Below, piece by piece: positions 25,813 through 35,495 of a DNA stretch of 64,000 nucleotides. The DNA is from Oscillospiraceae bacterium. Lineage in GTDB: Bacteria; Bacillota; Clostridia; Oscillospirales; Ruminococcaceae. The DNA is taken from NCBI GenBank assembly GCA_015067175.1, contig SVMX01000002.1, positions 62,001 through 126,000 on the forward strand. Direction: 5' to 3'. The translations under genes and the position numbers were made by a program. Below the pieces are notes generated by a model. It made no database searches. It was given only the letters and a program-made list of their open reading frames with translations, and was not told the origin of the DNA. The first letter of the stretch is position 1. Every line of letters begins with the position of its first letter.

Positions 25813-26136
25813 ATGATAGGCGACATCGTCACCGTAACAGTAGACCGCCCTCTCGGCAGCTATCACCCCGAGCATCCCGATATATACTATCCCGTAAATT
25901 ATGGCTATATTGAGGGTGTGATCGCACCCGACGGCGAGGAGCAGGACGCGTATATCCTCGGAGTTGATGTGCCCGTAGAGAACTTCACAGGGCGCGTTAT
26001 CGCGGTGATACACCGCTTTGACGATGTTGAGGAAAAGTGGGTAGTTGCGCCTGAAGGGGCTTCTTTCACGAAAGAGGAGATAGCCGAACAGGTGCGCTTT
26101 CAGGAGCAGTATTTCAACTCTGAAATCAGAATGTAA
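25813..26136 (+). CDS. Short inorganic pyrophosphatase-like protein
   Basis: A 107-residue protein that reads as the core of a family I inorganic pyrophosphatase: VDRPLGSYHPEHPDIYYPVNYGYIEG region, then DGEEQDAYILGVD with the acidic metal-binding residues. It is shorter than classic PpaA (about 170). Such short forms are common in Clostridia and are labelled inorganic pyrophosphatase; activity is not certain. The ATG at 25813 is chosen because GAGGTG (25803-25808) stands just before it. Confidence 0.75.
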   Translation: MIGDIVTVTVDRPLGSYHPEHPDIYYPVNYGYIEGVIAPDGEEQDAYILGVDVPVENFTGRVIAVIHRFDDVEEKWVVAPEGASFTKEEIAEQVRFQEQYFNSEIRM

Positions 26137-26149
26137 AAAGGAGGTTCCT

Positions 26150-26776
26150 ATGGAATACAAAACCATCGCCGCGCCCTGTGAGGCGAAATTTATCGAAAAA
26201 AAGAGCGAGTTCATAGGCTACCTCTGTCCTGTGCAGACAGAAGAACAGGCAATAGCGTTCATTGAGCAGATACGCGCCATGCACCGCAAAGCTACACACA
26301 ACTGCTATGCGTACATTCTGCGAGAAAACAACGCGGCGCGGCACTCCGACGACGGCGAGCCGGGCGGCACTGCGGGAGTTCCGATATACGAGGTGCTGCG
26401 AAAAGAGGGATTGACCGATATTTGCTGTGTTGTAACGCGCTATTTCGGCGGCATAATGCTCGGTGCAGGAGGACTTGTAAGGGCCTACACTAAAGGCGCA
26501 AAGGACGCCGTTGACGCGGCGCAGATAAAATGCATGGCGGCGGCTGAGCAGCTTGTTGTAACGGTCGATTACGGGCTTTACGGCAGACTTGCACAGGTGT
26601 TTCTTGACTTTGACGCGCGCGTAGAAAACGAGGAGTTCGCCGACAACGTGAAAATTACGCTGTATGTTCGTGAGGAAAGCGCGGAAAAACTGCGCGAAAA
26701 GCTTATTGACACCTGCAACGGCAGCATTTCTGTAGAAACTGCACAAAAGATAAGTTATGATTTTGCGCAAAAGTAA
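26150..26776 (+). CDS. YigZ/IMPACT-family protein
   Basis: A 208-residue protein of the UPF0029 family. N-terminal catalytic-like domain with KKSEFIGYL, HNCYAYIL, DDGEPGGTAG and RYFGGIMLGAGGLVRAYT; the C-terminal domain is the small DUF1949 ferredoxin-like fold. IMPACT/YigZ proteins are tied to translation control in eukaryotes, but the bacterial role is unsettled. AGGAGG precedes the ATG; 13 bp after the pyrophosphatase-like gene. Confidence 0.9.
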   Translation: MEYKTIAAPCEAKFIEKKSEFIGYLCPVQTEEQAIAFIEQIRAMHRKATHNCYAYILRENNAARHSDDGEPGGTAGVPIYEVLRKEGLTDICCVVTRYFGGIMLGAGGLVRAYTKGAKDAVDAAQIKCMAAAEQLVVTVDYGLYGRLAQVFLDFDARVENEEFADNVKITLYVREESAEKLREKLIDTCNGSISVETAQKISYDFAQK

Positions 26777-26860
26777 CGAAATAAAATCGCAAAAAAAGGT
26801 ATAAGCGGGTCGAAATCTGTATATAATATTAGGTGAATGTTTGTTTTTAAGGAGGACTGT

Positions 26861-27268
26861 ATGGACATCTGGGAAAAGCTCTACAACGACGCTATCCGCG
26901 TGCAGAATAGCAGACAGATATCTCCTTTTATTGATGCAGGCGGCGTTGCCGCCGCAATTCTTTCCAAAAGCGGTAATATTTATGTCGGAGTTTGCATTGA
27001 CACCTGCTCCACTTTGGGAGTTTGCGCAGAACGAAATGCAATAATGAACATGATAACAAACGGTGAACACCGTATTGATAAAGTTGTCGCAGTGATGCCC
27101 GACGGGCGCGTAGGCTCTCCTTGCGGAGCGTGCAGAGAGCTTATGATGCAGCTTGACAAAAATAGTGGTGACATAGAGATACTTGTGGACTATAACAGCC
27201 GCAAGACTGTAACATTATCAGAGCTTATGCCCGATTGGTGGGGCAAGGAGCGCTTTGAAAATAACTAA
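26861..27268 (+). CDS. Cytidine deaminase-like zinc hydrolase
   Basis: A 135-residue member of the cytidine/deoxycytidylate/blasticidin deaminase superfamily. The zinc site is complete: CAERNA (Cys-Ala-Glu, catalytic Glu) and PCGACRE. The N-terminal part, with few cytidine-contact residues I recognise, leaves blasticidin-deaminase-like substrates possible. The ATG at 26861 has AAGGAGG upstream. Located before dgt, which fits nucleotide salvage or pool control. Confidence 0.85.
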   Translation: MDIWEKLYNDAIRVQNSRQISPFIDAGGVAAAILSKSGNIYVGVCIDTCSTLGVCAERNAIMNMITNGEHRIDKVVAVMPDGRVGSPCGACRELMMQLDKNSGDIEILVDYNSRKTVTLSELMPDWWGKERFENN

Positions 27269-27284
27269 AAAGGAGTGAACGGCA

Positions 27285-28295
27285 ATGCTTCCGCGTGAGC
27301 GCATAATGGAAAACGAAAAGCTTACTCTGAGCGAGTATGCGTGCAAGTCCGCGGACAGCCGCGGCAGAGCTGTTTTTGAAACACCCTGCGACTTTCGCAC
27401 AGATTTTCAGCGCGACCGTGACAGGATAATCCACTGCAATGCATTCCGCCGTCTGAAGCACAAGACGCAGGTTTTTCTGATACCTCACTCCGACCACTAC
27501 AGAACACGCCTCACGCACACGCTTGAGGTTAATCAGATATCCCGCACAGTTGCGTGCGCGTTGGGACTTAACGAGGACCTCACAGAAGCTATCGCGCTTG
27601 GTCACGACCTCGGTCACACTCCATTTGGACATGACGGCGAAAGAGCGCTCGCAGCGCTGCTGCCAAACGGTTTTTCCCACAATATCCAAGGAAAGCGCGT
27701 TGTGGAGCTTATCGAAAAGGACGGCAGAGGGCTTAACCTCACCGCCGAGGTAATAGATGGTATCGTCGGTCACACCACATCCGGAAACGCACCCGAGCCT
27801 TACACGCGCGAGGGCATGGTGGTGCGCTACTGCGACAAGATTGCCTACATAAACCATGATATAGAGGACGCTATACGCGGCGGCGTTATCAAAGACAGCG
27901 ACCTGCCCGCACTTCCTGTAAAGGTGCTTGGCGCAACAAAGACCGAGCGCATATCATCGCTTGTTCGGGCGCTTGTTGAGCACGGCGCAGAAAATATCGG
28001 CATGGACGCTGAAGTTAAAAAGGCCCATGACGAGCTGCGACAGTTCATGTTTGAAAAGGTCTACAGAGCCGAGCCGACCATTGCCGAGATGGGCAAGGCA
28101 CACTACATAGTTGAATTTCTGTTCAACTATTTTAAAAGCAACAGCCAAAAAATGCCCTCTCTTTATCTCCGACTCGCGGAGGAATACGGTCTTGAAACCG
28201 CTGTCGGCGACTTTATCAGCGGCATGACCGATGATTACGCAGTAAGCCTTTTCAAGGAGATATGTATCCCTAAGGGCTGGCTGGGACTCAGATAA
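27285..28295 (+). CDS. dgt: Deoxyguanosinetriphosphate triphosphohydrolase-like protein
   Basis: A 336-residue HD-domain dNTPase that splits dNTPs to deoxynucleoside and triphosphate. Metal residues are visible in FRRLKHKTQVF, RLTHTLEV (His) and ALGHDLGHTPFGHDGE (His-Asp). AAGGAG stands 11 nt before the ATG. It directly precedes dnaG and rpoD, the usual Clostridia order dgt-dnaG-rpoD, linking dNTP control with priming. Confidence 0.93.
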   Translation: MLPRERIMENEKLTLSEYACKSADSRGRAVFETPCDFRTDFQRDRDRIIHCNAFRRLKHKTQVFLIPHSDHYRTRLTHTLEVNQISRTVACALGLNEDLTEAIALGHDLGHTPFGHDGERALAALLPNGFSHNIQGKRVVELIEKDGRGLNLTAEVIDGIVGHTTSGNAPEPYTREGMVVRYCDKIAYINHDIEDAIRGGVIKDSDLPALPVKVLGATKTERISSLVRALVEHGAENIGMDAEVKKAHDELRQFMFEKVYRAEPTIAEMGKAHYIVEFLFNYFKSNSQKMPSLYLRLAEEYGLETAVGDFISGMTDDYAVSLFKEICIPKGWLGLR

Positions 28296-28312
28296 GAGAA
28301 AGGAGCGTTCCT

Positions 28313-30067
28313 ATGGCTTTGCCCGACGGATTTTTGCGCGATCTGCGCGATAACAATGACATAGTGTCGGTAATGCAGAGCTATGTGGAGCTTAAACGTG
28401 CAGGAAGCACCTATTCCTGCCGCTGTCCGTTCCATTCGGAGAGAACTCCGTCCTTTCATGTTTACCCCGACACACAAAGCTACTATTGCTTCGGCTGCGG
28501 TGCAGGCGGCGATGTAGTTACCTTTATAAAAAGCATTGAAAACCTTGATTATATGGAGGCTGTGCGCTTTCTCGCCCAAAGAGCGGGAATGGCTATGCCC
28601 GAGGACAAGGACGACGGCAGCACAAGGCTTCGTCAGCGGCTTTATGAAATGAACCGCACAGCGGGAAAATTCTTTCATCAGCAGCTATTCTCCCCCGAGG
28701 GCAAGGTAGGTCTTGACTATCTTACACACCGCGGACTTACACAGCACACGATAAAGCATTTCGGACTGGGCTATGCCGCAGACGACTATCACAAGCTGCA
28801 CTACTACATGAAAAGTCAGGGATTTTCCGAGGACGAGCTTGAACGCGGCGCGCTGCTTGCCCGAAACAACAACCGCGTTTACGACAAATTTCGTCACCGC
28901 GTTATGTTCCCTATCTTCGATACACGCGGAAATATAATCGCGTTTGGTGGGCGTGCGCTGTCGGCTGACGCTCCCGCAAAATACCTTAACAGTGACGAAA
29001 CGTTCGTTTTTCAGAAAAGAGAAACGCTGTTCGCGCTGAATTATGCGAAAAATTCCAAGGCGGATTACTTTATACTCTGCGAGGGCTACATGGACGTTAT
29101 AGCCATGCATCAAGCGGGCTTTACAAGTGCCGTTGCTACACTCGGAACTGCGATAACGCCAAGTCAGGCGCGGCTTATAGGACGTATGGGAAAATCCGAA
29201 GTGATACTCTCCTACGACTCCGACGGACCAGGTCAGAAAGCCGCCTCACGCGGAATAAATCTGCTCACCGAAGCAGGCGTAAAAGCGCGCGTTCTGAAAA
29301 TGCAGGGCGCAAAGGACCCCGACGAATTTATTCAAAAATTCGGAGCGGAGGCATTCGCCCACCTGATAGAAAACTCAGGCGGCGCTATCGACTACGAGCT
29401 TTCAAAGCTCAGCAATGGGCTTGACCTTGTAAATAAAGACGAGGATCGCTCCTCTTATCTGAAAAGAGCAGTAGGCTTCCTTGCGCAAATAAGCAATCCG
29501 CTTGACCGCGACGTGTATATTTCGCGCACTGCACAGACAGCGGGAGTTCCCACAGAAACAGTGCGTTTTGCCGTAAACAGCGAAATAAACCGTCAAAAAA
29601 AGCGCAGTCAGCGTGACGAGATACGAAATCTTGTTTCACCGCGCAATACCGATAAGATAAACCCGCAGTCTGCGAAGCTTCCCCGCGAAGAAAAAGCGGA
29701 GCGCGGTATAATCTGTTTTCTTTACCATAATCCTGACAAGCTTCCTCATATCGAAAAAAAGCTTTCGGGCGGGTTTGTGACAGATTTTAACCGCCGCGTG
29801 TTTGATTTTATCAAAGACAGGATATCCCTGAACGCCGACCTTGAAATGACAGCGTTCAACGAAGTATTCAATAGTGCGGAGATGGGCAGAATAACAGGTA
29901 TACTGAATGATTTTGCCGCATTCAAGCACGATATGCAGGCTCTCGATGATTATATAAAAATACTCAACGAGTACAGCGAGAGCAATGCAAACACCACCGC
30001 AGGCAGTATGTCAGCAGACGAACTGCTTGCATTCGCACAAAAGCAAAAGGAGAAAAAAAGCAAATGA
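28313..30067 (+). CDS. dnaG: DNA primase
   Basis: Synthesises RNA primers at the replication fork. 584 residues, normal length. The CHC2 zinc finger uses C38, H41, C59 and C62; the toprim domain has CEGYMDV and DSDGPGQKA; the C-terminal part is the DnaB-binding domain. AGGAG precedes the ATG. The stop overlaps the start of rpoD (ATGA), so translation is coupled in a shortened macromolecular synthesis operon. Confidence 0.98.
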   Translation: MALPDGFLRDLRDNNDIVSVMQSYVELKRAGSTYSCRCPFHSERTPSFHVYPDTQSYYCFGCGAGGDVVTFIKSIENLDYMEAVRFLAQRAGMAMPEDKDDGSTRLRQRLYEMNRTAGKFFHQQLFSPEGKVGLDYLTHRGLTQHTIKHFGLGYAADDYHKLHYYMKSQGFSEDELERGALLARNNNRVYDKFRHRVMFPIFDTRGNIIAFGGRALSADAPAKYLNSDETFVFQKRETLFALNYAKNSKADYFILCEGYMDVIAMHQAGFTSAVATLGTAITPSQARLIGRMGKSEVILSYDSDGPGQKAASRGINLLTEAGVKARVLKMQGAKDPDEFIQKFGAEAFAHLIENSGGAIDYELSKLSNGLDLVNKDEDRSSYLKRAVGFLAQISNPLDRDVYISRTAQTAGVPTETVRFAVNSEINRQKKRSQRDEIRNLVSPRNTDKINPQSAKLPREEKAERGIICFLYHNPDKLPHIEKKLSGGFVTDFNRRVFDFIKDRISLNADLEMTAFNEVFNSAEMGRITGILNDFAAFKHDMQALDDYIKILNEYSESNANTTAGSMSADELLAFAQKQKEKKSK

Positions 30068-31155
30068 CCGAGAACACCACAAATTCATCCGCGCTGCGCG
30101 AGCTGTTTAACCACGGCAAGCAAAAAGGCAGCCTCACCACAAAGGAGATAACCGATGTGCTTGAAGAGCTGAATTTCGATGCCGACCAGATAAACAGTCT
30201 TTACGAGGAGCTTGACAGCCTCAGTATAAAGATAGTCGATGACTACACTGCTGACCTCGATATCGACAACATTCTGGAGCTTGCCGAAAGCGAGGACTAC
30301 GACGAAAGCTACGACACTGACGGAATGCTCGCCGATGACTCCGTTAAGCTTTACCTCAAGGAGATAGGCCGTATACCCCTGCTTACCGCCGAGGAGGAGA
30401 TAAAGCTTGCCGAGCGCATGGCAATAGGCGACCCCGCCGCTAAAAAGCGTCTTAGTGAGGCTAACCTCCGATTGGTCGTAAGTATCGCGAAAAAATATGT
30501 CAGACGCGGAATGCAGTTCCTTGACCTTATCCAAGAGGGAAACCTCGGACTTATCAAAGCGGTGGACAAGTTCGACTACACCAAAGGCTTTAAGTTCTCC
30601 ACCTATGCGACATGGTGGATAAGACAGTCCATCACTCGTGCGATAGCCGATCAGGCAAGAACTATCCGTATCCCTGTACACATGGTAGAGACCATCACAA
30701 AGGTAAAGAAGATGCAAAGCCAGCTTCTTCACGAAAACGGCTGTGAGCCGAGTGAGGACGAGATCGCAGAACAGCTTGGAATGACCACCGACAAAGTGCG
30801 CGAGATAATCCGTATCGCTCAAGACCCTGTTTCTCTCGAAACGCCTATCGGCGAGGAGGAGGACAGCCACCTCGGAGACTTTATCCCCGATGAAGACGCT
30901 CCCGCTCCCGCAGACGAAGCCTGCAACAGCGTTCTGCGCCAGATGCTCGGCGAGGTGCTTGATACGCTTACCGAACGCGAAAAGCGCGTAATAATACTTC
31001 GCTTTGGTCTGATAGACGGCAGACAGCGTACACTTGAAGAAGTCGGACAGGAGTTCGATGTTACAAGAGAGCGTATACGTCAGATAGAAACCAAGGCTCT
31101 GAGAAAGCTCAGACACCCCACCAGAAGCAGAAAGCTCAAGGACTTCCTGGAATAA
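30064..31155 (+). CDS. rpoD: RNA polymerase sigma factor RpoD (SigA), copy 1
   Basis: Primary sigma factor, 363 residues. Region 1.1-like N-terminus ([16 protein letters not shown]), acidic stretch, region 1.2/2 ([32 protein letters not shown]), region 3 and region 4 ([20 protein letters not shown], ending [12 protein letters not shown]). It is translationally coupled to dnaG and retains all conserved residues, so it is probably the housekeeping sigma. A close paralogue follows 36 bp downstream. Confidence 0.97.
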   Translation: MTENTTNSSALRELFNHGKQKGSLTTKEITDVLEELNFDADQINSLYEELDSLSIKIVDDYTADLDIDNILELAESEDYDESYDTDGMLADDSVKLYLKEIGRIPLLTAEEEIKLAERMAIGDPAAKKRLSEANLRLVVSIAKKYVRRGMQFLDLIQEGNLGLIKAVDKFDYTKGFKFSTYATWWIRQSITRAIADQARTIRIPVHMVETITKVKKMQSQLLHENGCEPSEDEIAEQLGMTTDKVREIIRIAQDPVSLETPIGEEEDSHLGDFIPDEDAPAPADEACNSVLRQMLGEVLDTLTEREKRVIILRFGLIDGRQRTLEEVGQEFDVTRERIRQIETKALRKLRHPTRSRKLKDFLE

Positions 31156-31191
31156 AGACGGCTACATAACGTTCATGGAAAGGATAAAAAT

Positions 31192-32265
31192 ATGGCAAAT
31201 AACGCAAAATCAGTGCTTGCCGAGCTTCTTGAACACGGAAAACGCGCAGGCAAGCTGACCACCAAGGAGATAACCGACGCGCTTGAAGAGCTTGATTTCG
31301 ATGTTGAACAGATAAACAAGCTGTATGATGATTTCGAAAGCAATAATATCGAGATCGTCGATGACTACAACATCGACGCTGACCTTAACGGAGCGCTGGA
31401 CTTCACCGAAGAGGATGAATATTCCTCCGATGGCGTTTCCGTAGACGATCCTGTTAAAATTCACCTCAAAGAGATTGGCCGAATTCCCCTGCTCTCCACA
31501 GAGGAGGAGATACAGCTTGCCGAAAAAATATCCAGCGGCGACGAAAACGCAAGGGACAGACTTATCGAAGCCAATCTGCGCCTTGTGGTGAGTATTGCAA
31601 AGCACTATGTAGGCAGAGGTATGCCGTTCCTTGATCTCATTCAGGAGGGCTATATCGGTCTTATCAAGGCGGTAGAGAAGTTCGACCACACCAAGGGCTA
31701 TAAATTCTCCACCTACGCGACTTGGTGGATAAGACAGTCTATCACCCGTGCCATCGCTGACCAGGCAAGAACTATCCGTATTCCTGTGCATATGGTTGAA
31801 ACCATCACAAAGGTAAAGAAAGCCCAAAACCTGCTTCTTCACAAAAACGGTCACGAGCCTACTATCGAAGAGGTTGCAAAGGAGCTTAATATGCAGCCCG
31901 AGCGTGTTCGCGAGATAGTGCGCATTGCACAAGACCCCGTTTCTCTTGAGGCTCCCGTGGGCGAGGAGGAGGACAGCTACCTCGGCGACTTTATCCCCGA
32001 TGAGGACGCTCCCGCTCCCATCGACAGCGCAATGCAGGCAGTTTTCAAGGACGAGCTGAACAAGGCGCTCGATACACTCCCCGAAAGAGAGCGCGATGTT
32101 CTGAAATTCCGCTATGGCATTGGCAGCGACCGCTCTCATACTCTTGAAGAGGTTGGCAGAGAGTTTAAGGTAACACGAGAACGTATCAGACAGATAGAGG
32201 CAAAGGCTTTGAGAAAGCTTCGTCAGGCTTCCAGAAGCAAAAATCTGCGCGTTTTCCTCGACTAA
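31192..32265 (+). CDS. RNA polymerase sigma factor, RpoD-like, tandem copy 2
   Basis: A 357-residue sigma-70 factor, clearly a duplicate of the preceding gene with all regions 1.1 to 4.2. The -10-reading helix ([19 protein letters not shown]) and the -35-reading helix ([18 protein letters not shown]) are unchanged, so both should read similar promoters. Differences concentrate in region 1.1, the start of region 4 ([20 protein letters not shown]) and the last residues ([13 protein letters not shown]). It has no promoter of its own that I can see and may be co-transcribed. Could be a group 2 (non-essential) sigma. Confidence 0.93.
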   Translation: MANNAKSVLAELLEHGKRAGKLTTKEITDALEELDFDVEQINKLYDDFESNNIEIVDDYNIDADLNGALDFTEEDEYSSDGVSVDDPVKIHLKEIGRIPLLSTEEEIQLAEKISSGDENARDRLIEANLRLVVSIAKHYVGRGMPFLDLIQEGYIGLIKAVEKFDHTKGYKFSTYATWWIRQSITRAIADQARTIRIPVHMVETITKVKKAQNLLLHKNGHEPTIEEVAKELNMQPERVREIVRIAQDPVSLEAPVGEEEDSYLGDFIPDEDAPAPIDSAMQAVFKDELNKALDTLPERERDVLKFRYGIGSDRSHTLEEVGREFKVTRERIRQIEAKALRKLRQASRSKNLRVFLD

Positions 32266-32355
32266 CAAAAGTAAAAAGGCGAATTTTCGCCTTGGCGAAA
32301 TCTCTAAAGCGTCCGCAAACGATTTGTTGATTTTAACGAATTTGACAAAAGTATG

Positions 32356-32384
32356 TTGACTGATATTGTATTGTGATGTATAAT
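32356..32384 (+). promoter_or_regulatory. Sigma-A promoter of the 32.5-kb membrane protein gene
   Basis: TTGACT (32356-32361), 17-bp spacer, TATAAT (32379-32384). A second TTGACA lies just upstream at 32342. Confidence 0.8.
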
Positions 32385-32457
32385 AATATAAGGAAATTTA
32401 TTAATTCAGCCATGCGCTAAAACGTTTACATGGCAGAGTCGGAAAGGGTTTTTCATT

Positions 32458-32886
32458 ATGGCAGATTCAAAATTAATCAACGAGCACAGAGCGTGGCTCA
32501 AAGACGCAGAAAAGGGCAAGACCCGTGCGTGCATAGTTGCCATCGCATTGTTTGTTTATAATACCGTTATCTCCTTTGTAAACAGCGATATTACAGGCTT
32601 CCTGATCTTCGTTATCCTTTTGTTTACTCTTATCGCAAGCCTTTGCATTTTCTTCGGAAAGGGCGCAGGCAGAATATGGCTTATAGTTACCGAGATCCTC
32701 AAGATATTCTCTGTAGCTTCTCCTTTCCTCGCTGAAGAAGAGATCGACTTCGTAAAGATGCTCACATCGGTTGCAGTTGTTATTTGTGTTCCGCTTGCGT
32801 GCTTCATCTTCACCTACATAAACTTCTACATTCGCCGCTACTTCACTTTCATGGTAGCCTACAAGGCAAAGAAGATCTATCTGTAA
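32458..32886 (+). CDS. Small multi-pass membrane protein of unknown function
   Basis: A 142-residue protein. After a charged N-terminus (LINEHRAWLKDAEKGKTRA) come about four hydrophobic segments; the C-terminus is basic. I do not recognise a family. It has a strong promoter and its own terminator, so it is an independent unit. The ribosome site (GAAAGGG) is a little far from the ATG. Confidence 0.7.
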   Translation: MADSKLINEHRAWLKDAEKGKTRACIVAIALFVYNTVISFVNSDITGFLIFVILLFTLIASLCIFFGKGAGRIWLIVTEILKIFSVASPFLAEEEIDFVKMLTSVAVVICVPLACFIFTYINFYIRRYFTFMVAYKAKKIYL

Positions 32887-32896
32887 TTTAAAAATC

Positions 32897-32925
32897 AACG
32901 GCAGGAGTTTTTCCTGCCGTTTTTG
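32897..32925 (+). terminator. Terminator after the 32.5-kb membrane protein gene
   Basis: Stem ACGGCAGGA (32898-32906) / TCCTGCCGT (32912-32920) followed by TTTTTG. Confidence 0.9.
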
Positions 32926-32948
32926 TATTTTATAACCTGACCAAATAT

Positions 32949-32984
32949 AAAAGCCACGTTTGTTCTGTGTCAAACGTGGCTTTT
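32949..32984 (-). terminator. Terminator after galM
   Basis: Perfect 14-bp stem AAAAGCCACGTTTG (32949-32962) / CAAACGTGGCTTTT (32971-32984), loop 8 nt; on the minus strand it ends in TTTTATA. Confidence 0.88.
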
Positions 32985-32996
32985 GTTTATGCCGAT

Positions 32997-34037
32997 TTAT
33001 CTCACCGAGAACTCATAAGTTGTTGTGAAATGATAGGTGTCCCCTGCTTTCAGAACACAGCTCGGGAACTGCGGCTGGTTGGGAGAATCGGGTGAATACT
33101 GGCTTTCAAGGCACAGACCTGCATACTTGTTGTAGCTTGCGCCGTTCTTTCCGGCTTCGCCGTCAAGACCTATTCCGATATAGAACTGGATAGCAGGCTT
33201 ATCGGTCTTTACTGTCATAACTCTGCCTGTTGTCGGCTCGTATACCTCTGCGGCGGTGCGCATAACACCTGGCTCGCCGAGAACGAAATTATGGTCATAC
33301 CCGTTGGGAAGTCTGCCGTTGTCCATATCCTCACCTACGCGCTTTGCGGCAGTGAAATCAAACGCTGTTCCTGTAACATAAGCAAGCTTGCCTGTGGGAA
33401 TAAGCAGCTCGTCCACAGGTGTGTACTTATCGGAATTGATCTGCACGATATGATCCTTGATATCGCCGTTTCCTGCACCCTTGAGGTTAAAATAGGAGTG
33501 ATTTGTAAGATTGATTACAGTATCCTTGTCGGATTTCGCAATGTACTCTATCTCAAGTCCGTTGTTTTCAGTAACGGTGTACTTTACCGCTATCTTTACA
33601 GTACCGGGGTAATTCTCCTCGCCATCGGGGCTTACATAGCCAAGTACAACGCAAGGCTCAGCGCCGTCAAGCATACTTTCCACAGTCCACACGCGCTTAT
33701 TGTAGCCAAAAGCGCCGCCGTGCAGATGATTTACCTTATTGTCATTAGGTGTGAGCTTATATTCAACGCCGTCAACGGTAAACTTAGCGCCGCCGATACG
33801 GTTTGCATAACGTCCTACAAGCGCTCCGTGCGAGCTGTTTCCGTCAATGTAGCCCTGAAGCGTGTCGTAGCCTAAAACCACATCTGCCATATTGCCGTCC
33901 TTGTCGGGAACGTCAAGACCGACTACCGCGCCGCCGAAATTAGTGATACGCGCAGTCATACCGTTTTTGTTGGTCAGCGTGATCAGATGGCACTTATAGC
34001 CGCGGAAATATCCAAATTCTGTTGTTGTGATGCTCAT
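32997..34037 (-). CDS. galM: Aldose 1-epimerase (galactose mutarotase)
   Basis: Interconverts the alpha and beta anomers of hexoses. 346 residues, normal length. Family marks are GRYANRIGGAKF (about 75-86), NHLHGGAFGYNKRVW (catalytic His), NHSYFNL, and YDHNFVL. AGGAGG-type site (CGGAGGAA) upstream of the ATG. It follows rnfB by 49 bp on the same strand without a convincing terminator, so partial read-through from the rnf operon is possible, although there is no functional link. Confidence 0.94.
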   Translation of the reverse strand: MSITTTEFGYFRGYKCHLITLTNKNGMTARITNFGGAVVGLDVPDKDGNMADVVLGYDTLQGYIDGNSSHGALVGRYANRIGGAKFTVDGVEYKLTPNDNKVNHLHGGAFGYNKRVWTVESMLDGAEPCVVLGYVSPDGEENYPGTVKIAVKYTVTENNGLEIEYIAKSDKDTVINLTNHSYFNLKGAGNGDIKDHIVQINSDKYTPVDELLIPTGKLAYVTGTAFDFTAAKRVGEDMDNGRLPNGYDHNFVLGEPGVMRTAAEVYEPTTGRVMTVKTDKPAIQFYIGIGLDGEAGKNGASYNKYAGLCLESQYSPDSPNQPQFPSCVLKAGDTYHFTTTYEFSVR

Positions 34038-34086
34038 AAAATTCCTCCGAAATCTTTATTTTCTGCGAGCTTAACGCCCGCGATTT

Positions 34087-34893
34087 TTATTTTCCAATCA
34101 GTGCAATGCACTTCTGCGGACAGGCATTTGCACAGTCGCCGCAGCCGTTGCACTTTGCGCCGTCGATAGCCGCATGGTTGTTCTCTACCTTTATCGCGCC
34201 GATAGAGCACTTTTTCTCGCATATTTTACAGCCGATACAACCGTTTTTGCACACAGCCTTTGTAACCTTAGCGCTGTCGATATTGGAGCACTGCACCGCA
34301 TATTTCTGATCTGCGGGAATTATCACGATAAGCTTGTTCGGGCACGCCTTAACACACTTGCCGCAGCCCATGCACTTTGCAGGATCTACAACCGCAACGC
34401 CGTTTATCAGCGAAACCGCGCCAAAATCGCACGCCGCTACGCAATCGCCAAGTCCGTCACAGGCGCTTCGGCAGGTGCCCTTGCCGTTGTAAAAACGTTC
34501 GGAAGCAACGCAGGTCTGCGTTCCTGTGAAGATATATCTATCCTCAGTAGCACCGCTGCAGCCGTTGCAGCGAATGAATGCAACCTCGCGTACCATGTCA
34601 GCCGCCTCTGTGCCCATTATCGCTGCCATCTTCTTTGCCGCTTCAGAGCCGCCCGGTTTGCAGAGGTTTGCCTCAGCTTCGCCGCTTGCTACTGCAGCTG
34701 CATAGCCCTCACAGCCCGAATATCCGCATGCGCCGCAGTTTGCTCCCGGAAGAGCCTCGGTAAGCTTTGACACCGTTTCGTCGCTCTCGACGTGGAACAC
34801 CTTGGAGCATACCACGAGTATTCCTCCCGCAACAGCACCGATTACCGCAAAAATAAGTATCGGCAGAATGTAGGTCATAACAAATTCCATCAT
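34087..34893 (-). CDS. rnfB: Rnf complex iron-sulfur subunit RnfB
   Basis: Electron-input subunit of the Rnf ferredoxin:NAD+ oxidoreductase. 268 residues: N-terminal membrane anchor, a GANCGACGYSGC cluster motif, and several ferredoxin motifs (CMGCGKCVKACP, CIGCKICEKKC, CNGCGDCANACP), the multi-cluster form seen in Clostridia. The ATG at 34893 overlaps the rnfA stop (ATGA). Last gene of rnfCDGEAB. Confidence 0.96.
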   Translation of the reverse strand: MMEFVMTYILPILIFAVIGAVAGGILVVCSKVFHVESDETVSKLTEALPGANCGACGYSGCEGYAAAVASGEAEANLCKPGGSEAAKKMAAIMGTEAADMVREVAFIRCNGCSGATEDRYIFTGTQTCVASERFYNGKGTCRSACDGLGDCVAACDFGAVSLINGVAVVDPAKCMGCGKCVKACPNKLIVIIPADQKYAVQCSNIDSAKVTKAVCKNGCIGCKICEKKCSIGAIKVENNHAAIDGAKCNGCGDCANACPQKCIALIGK

Positions 34894-35495
34894 GCACCTC
34901 CCAACATTCCGTCAACGATACCGCCAAAGCCAAGGAAGCTTAGCGAAACTATCGCCGCCGCAACGAGCGTTATCGGCATACCCTGAAACGATTTCGGGAT
35001 ATCGCAGCGCTCCAGTCTGCCGCGAACTCCCGAGAATATCAGCATAGCCATCATAAAGCCGATACCGCCGCCTGCGGCATTGACCAAAGCCTCTAAGAAG
35101 CTGTAGTCGCTTTCGATATTAAGGAGAGTTACGCCAAGCACGGCACAGTTTGTCGTAATAAGTGGCAAATAAACGCCAAGCGTTTTATACAGCGCAGGAA
35201 TATACTTTTTCAGCACCATCTCCACGACTTGTACAAACAGCGCGATTATCAGAATGAAAAGTATGGTGTTCATGTATTCAAGTCCCATCGGGACGAGGAA
35301 CGCATGATACAGCGGATATGTAACAGCAGTAGCGCCTATCATTACCGCGATAACGGCACAGCCCATTCCAAGCGAGGAGGAAGCCTTTTTGGACACTCCC
35401 AGGAACGGACAGATACCCATAAATTTTGACAAAACGAAGTTATCCGTAAGTATACCTGTAAGCAGGATTATCATCATGCTTCTTGCGAGATCCAT
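34890..35495 (-). CDS. rnfA: Rnf complex membrane subunit RnfA
   Basis: A 201-residue membrane protein with six segments. The NFVLSKFMGICPFLGVS block (about 19-35) is the family signature with the Cys that takes part in the intramembrane iron-sulfur site shared with RnfE. The start touches the rnfE stop. Confidence 0.96.
   Translation of the reverse strand: MDLARSMMIILLTGILTDNFVLSKFMGICPFLGVSKKASSSLGMGCAVIAVMIGATAVTYPLYHAFLVPMGLEYMNTILFILIIALFVQVVEMVLKKYIPALYKTLGVYLPLITTNCAVLGVTLLNIESDYSFLEALVNAAGGGIGFMMAMLIFSGVRGRLERCDIPKSFQGMPITLVAAAIVSLSFLGFGGIVDGMLGGA

Noticed and set aside
32283-32305. A hairpin after the second sigma gene as a terminator.
   Set aside because: The stem AGGCGA/TCGCCT lacks a T-tract.
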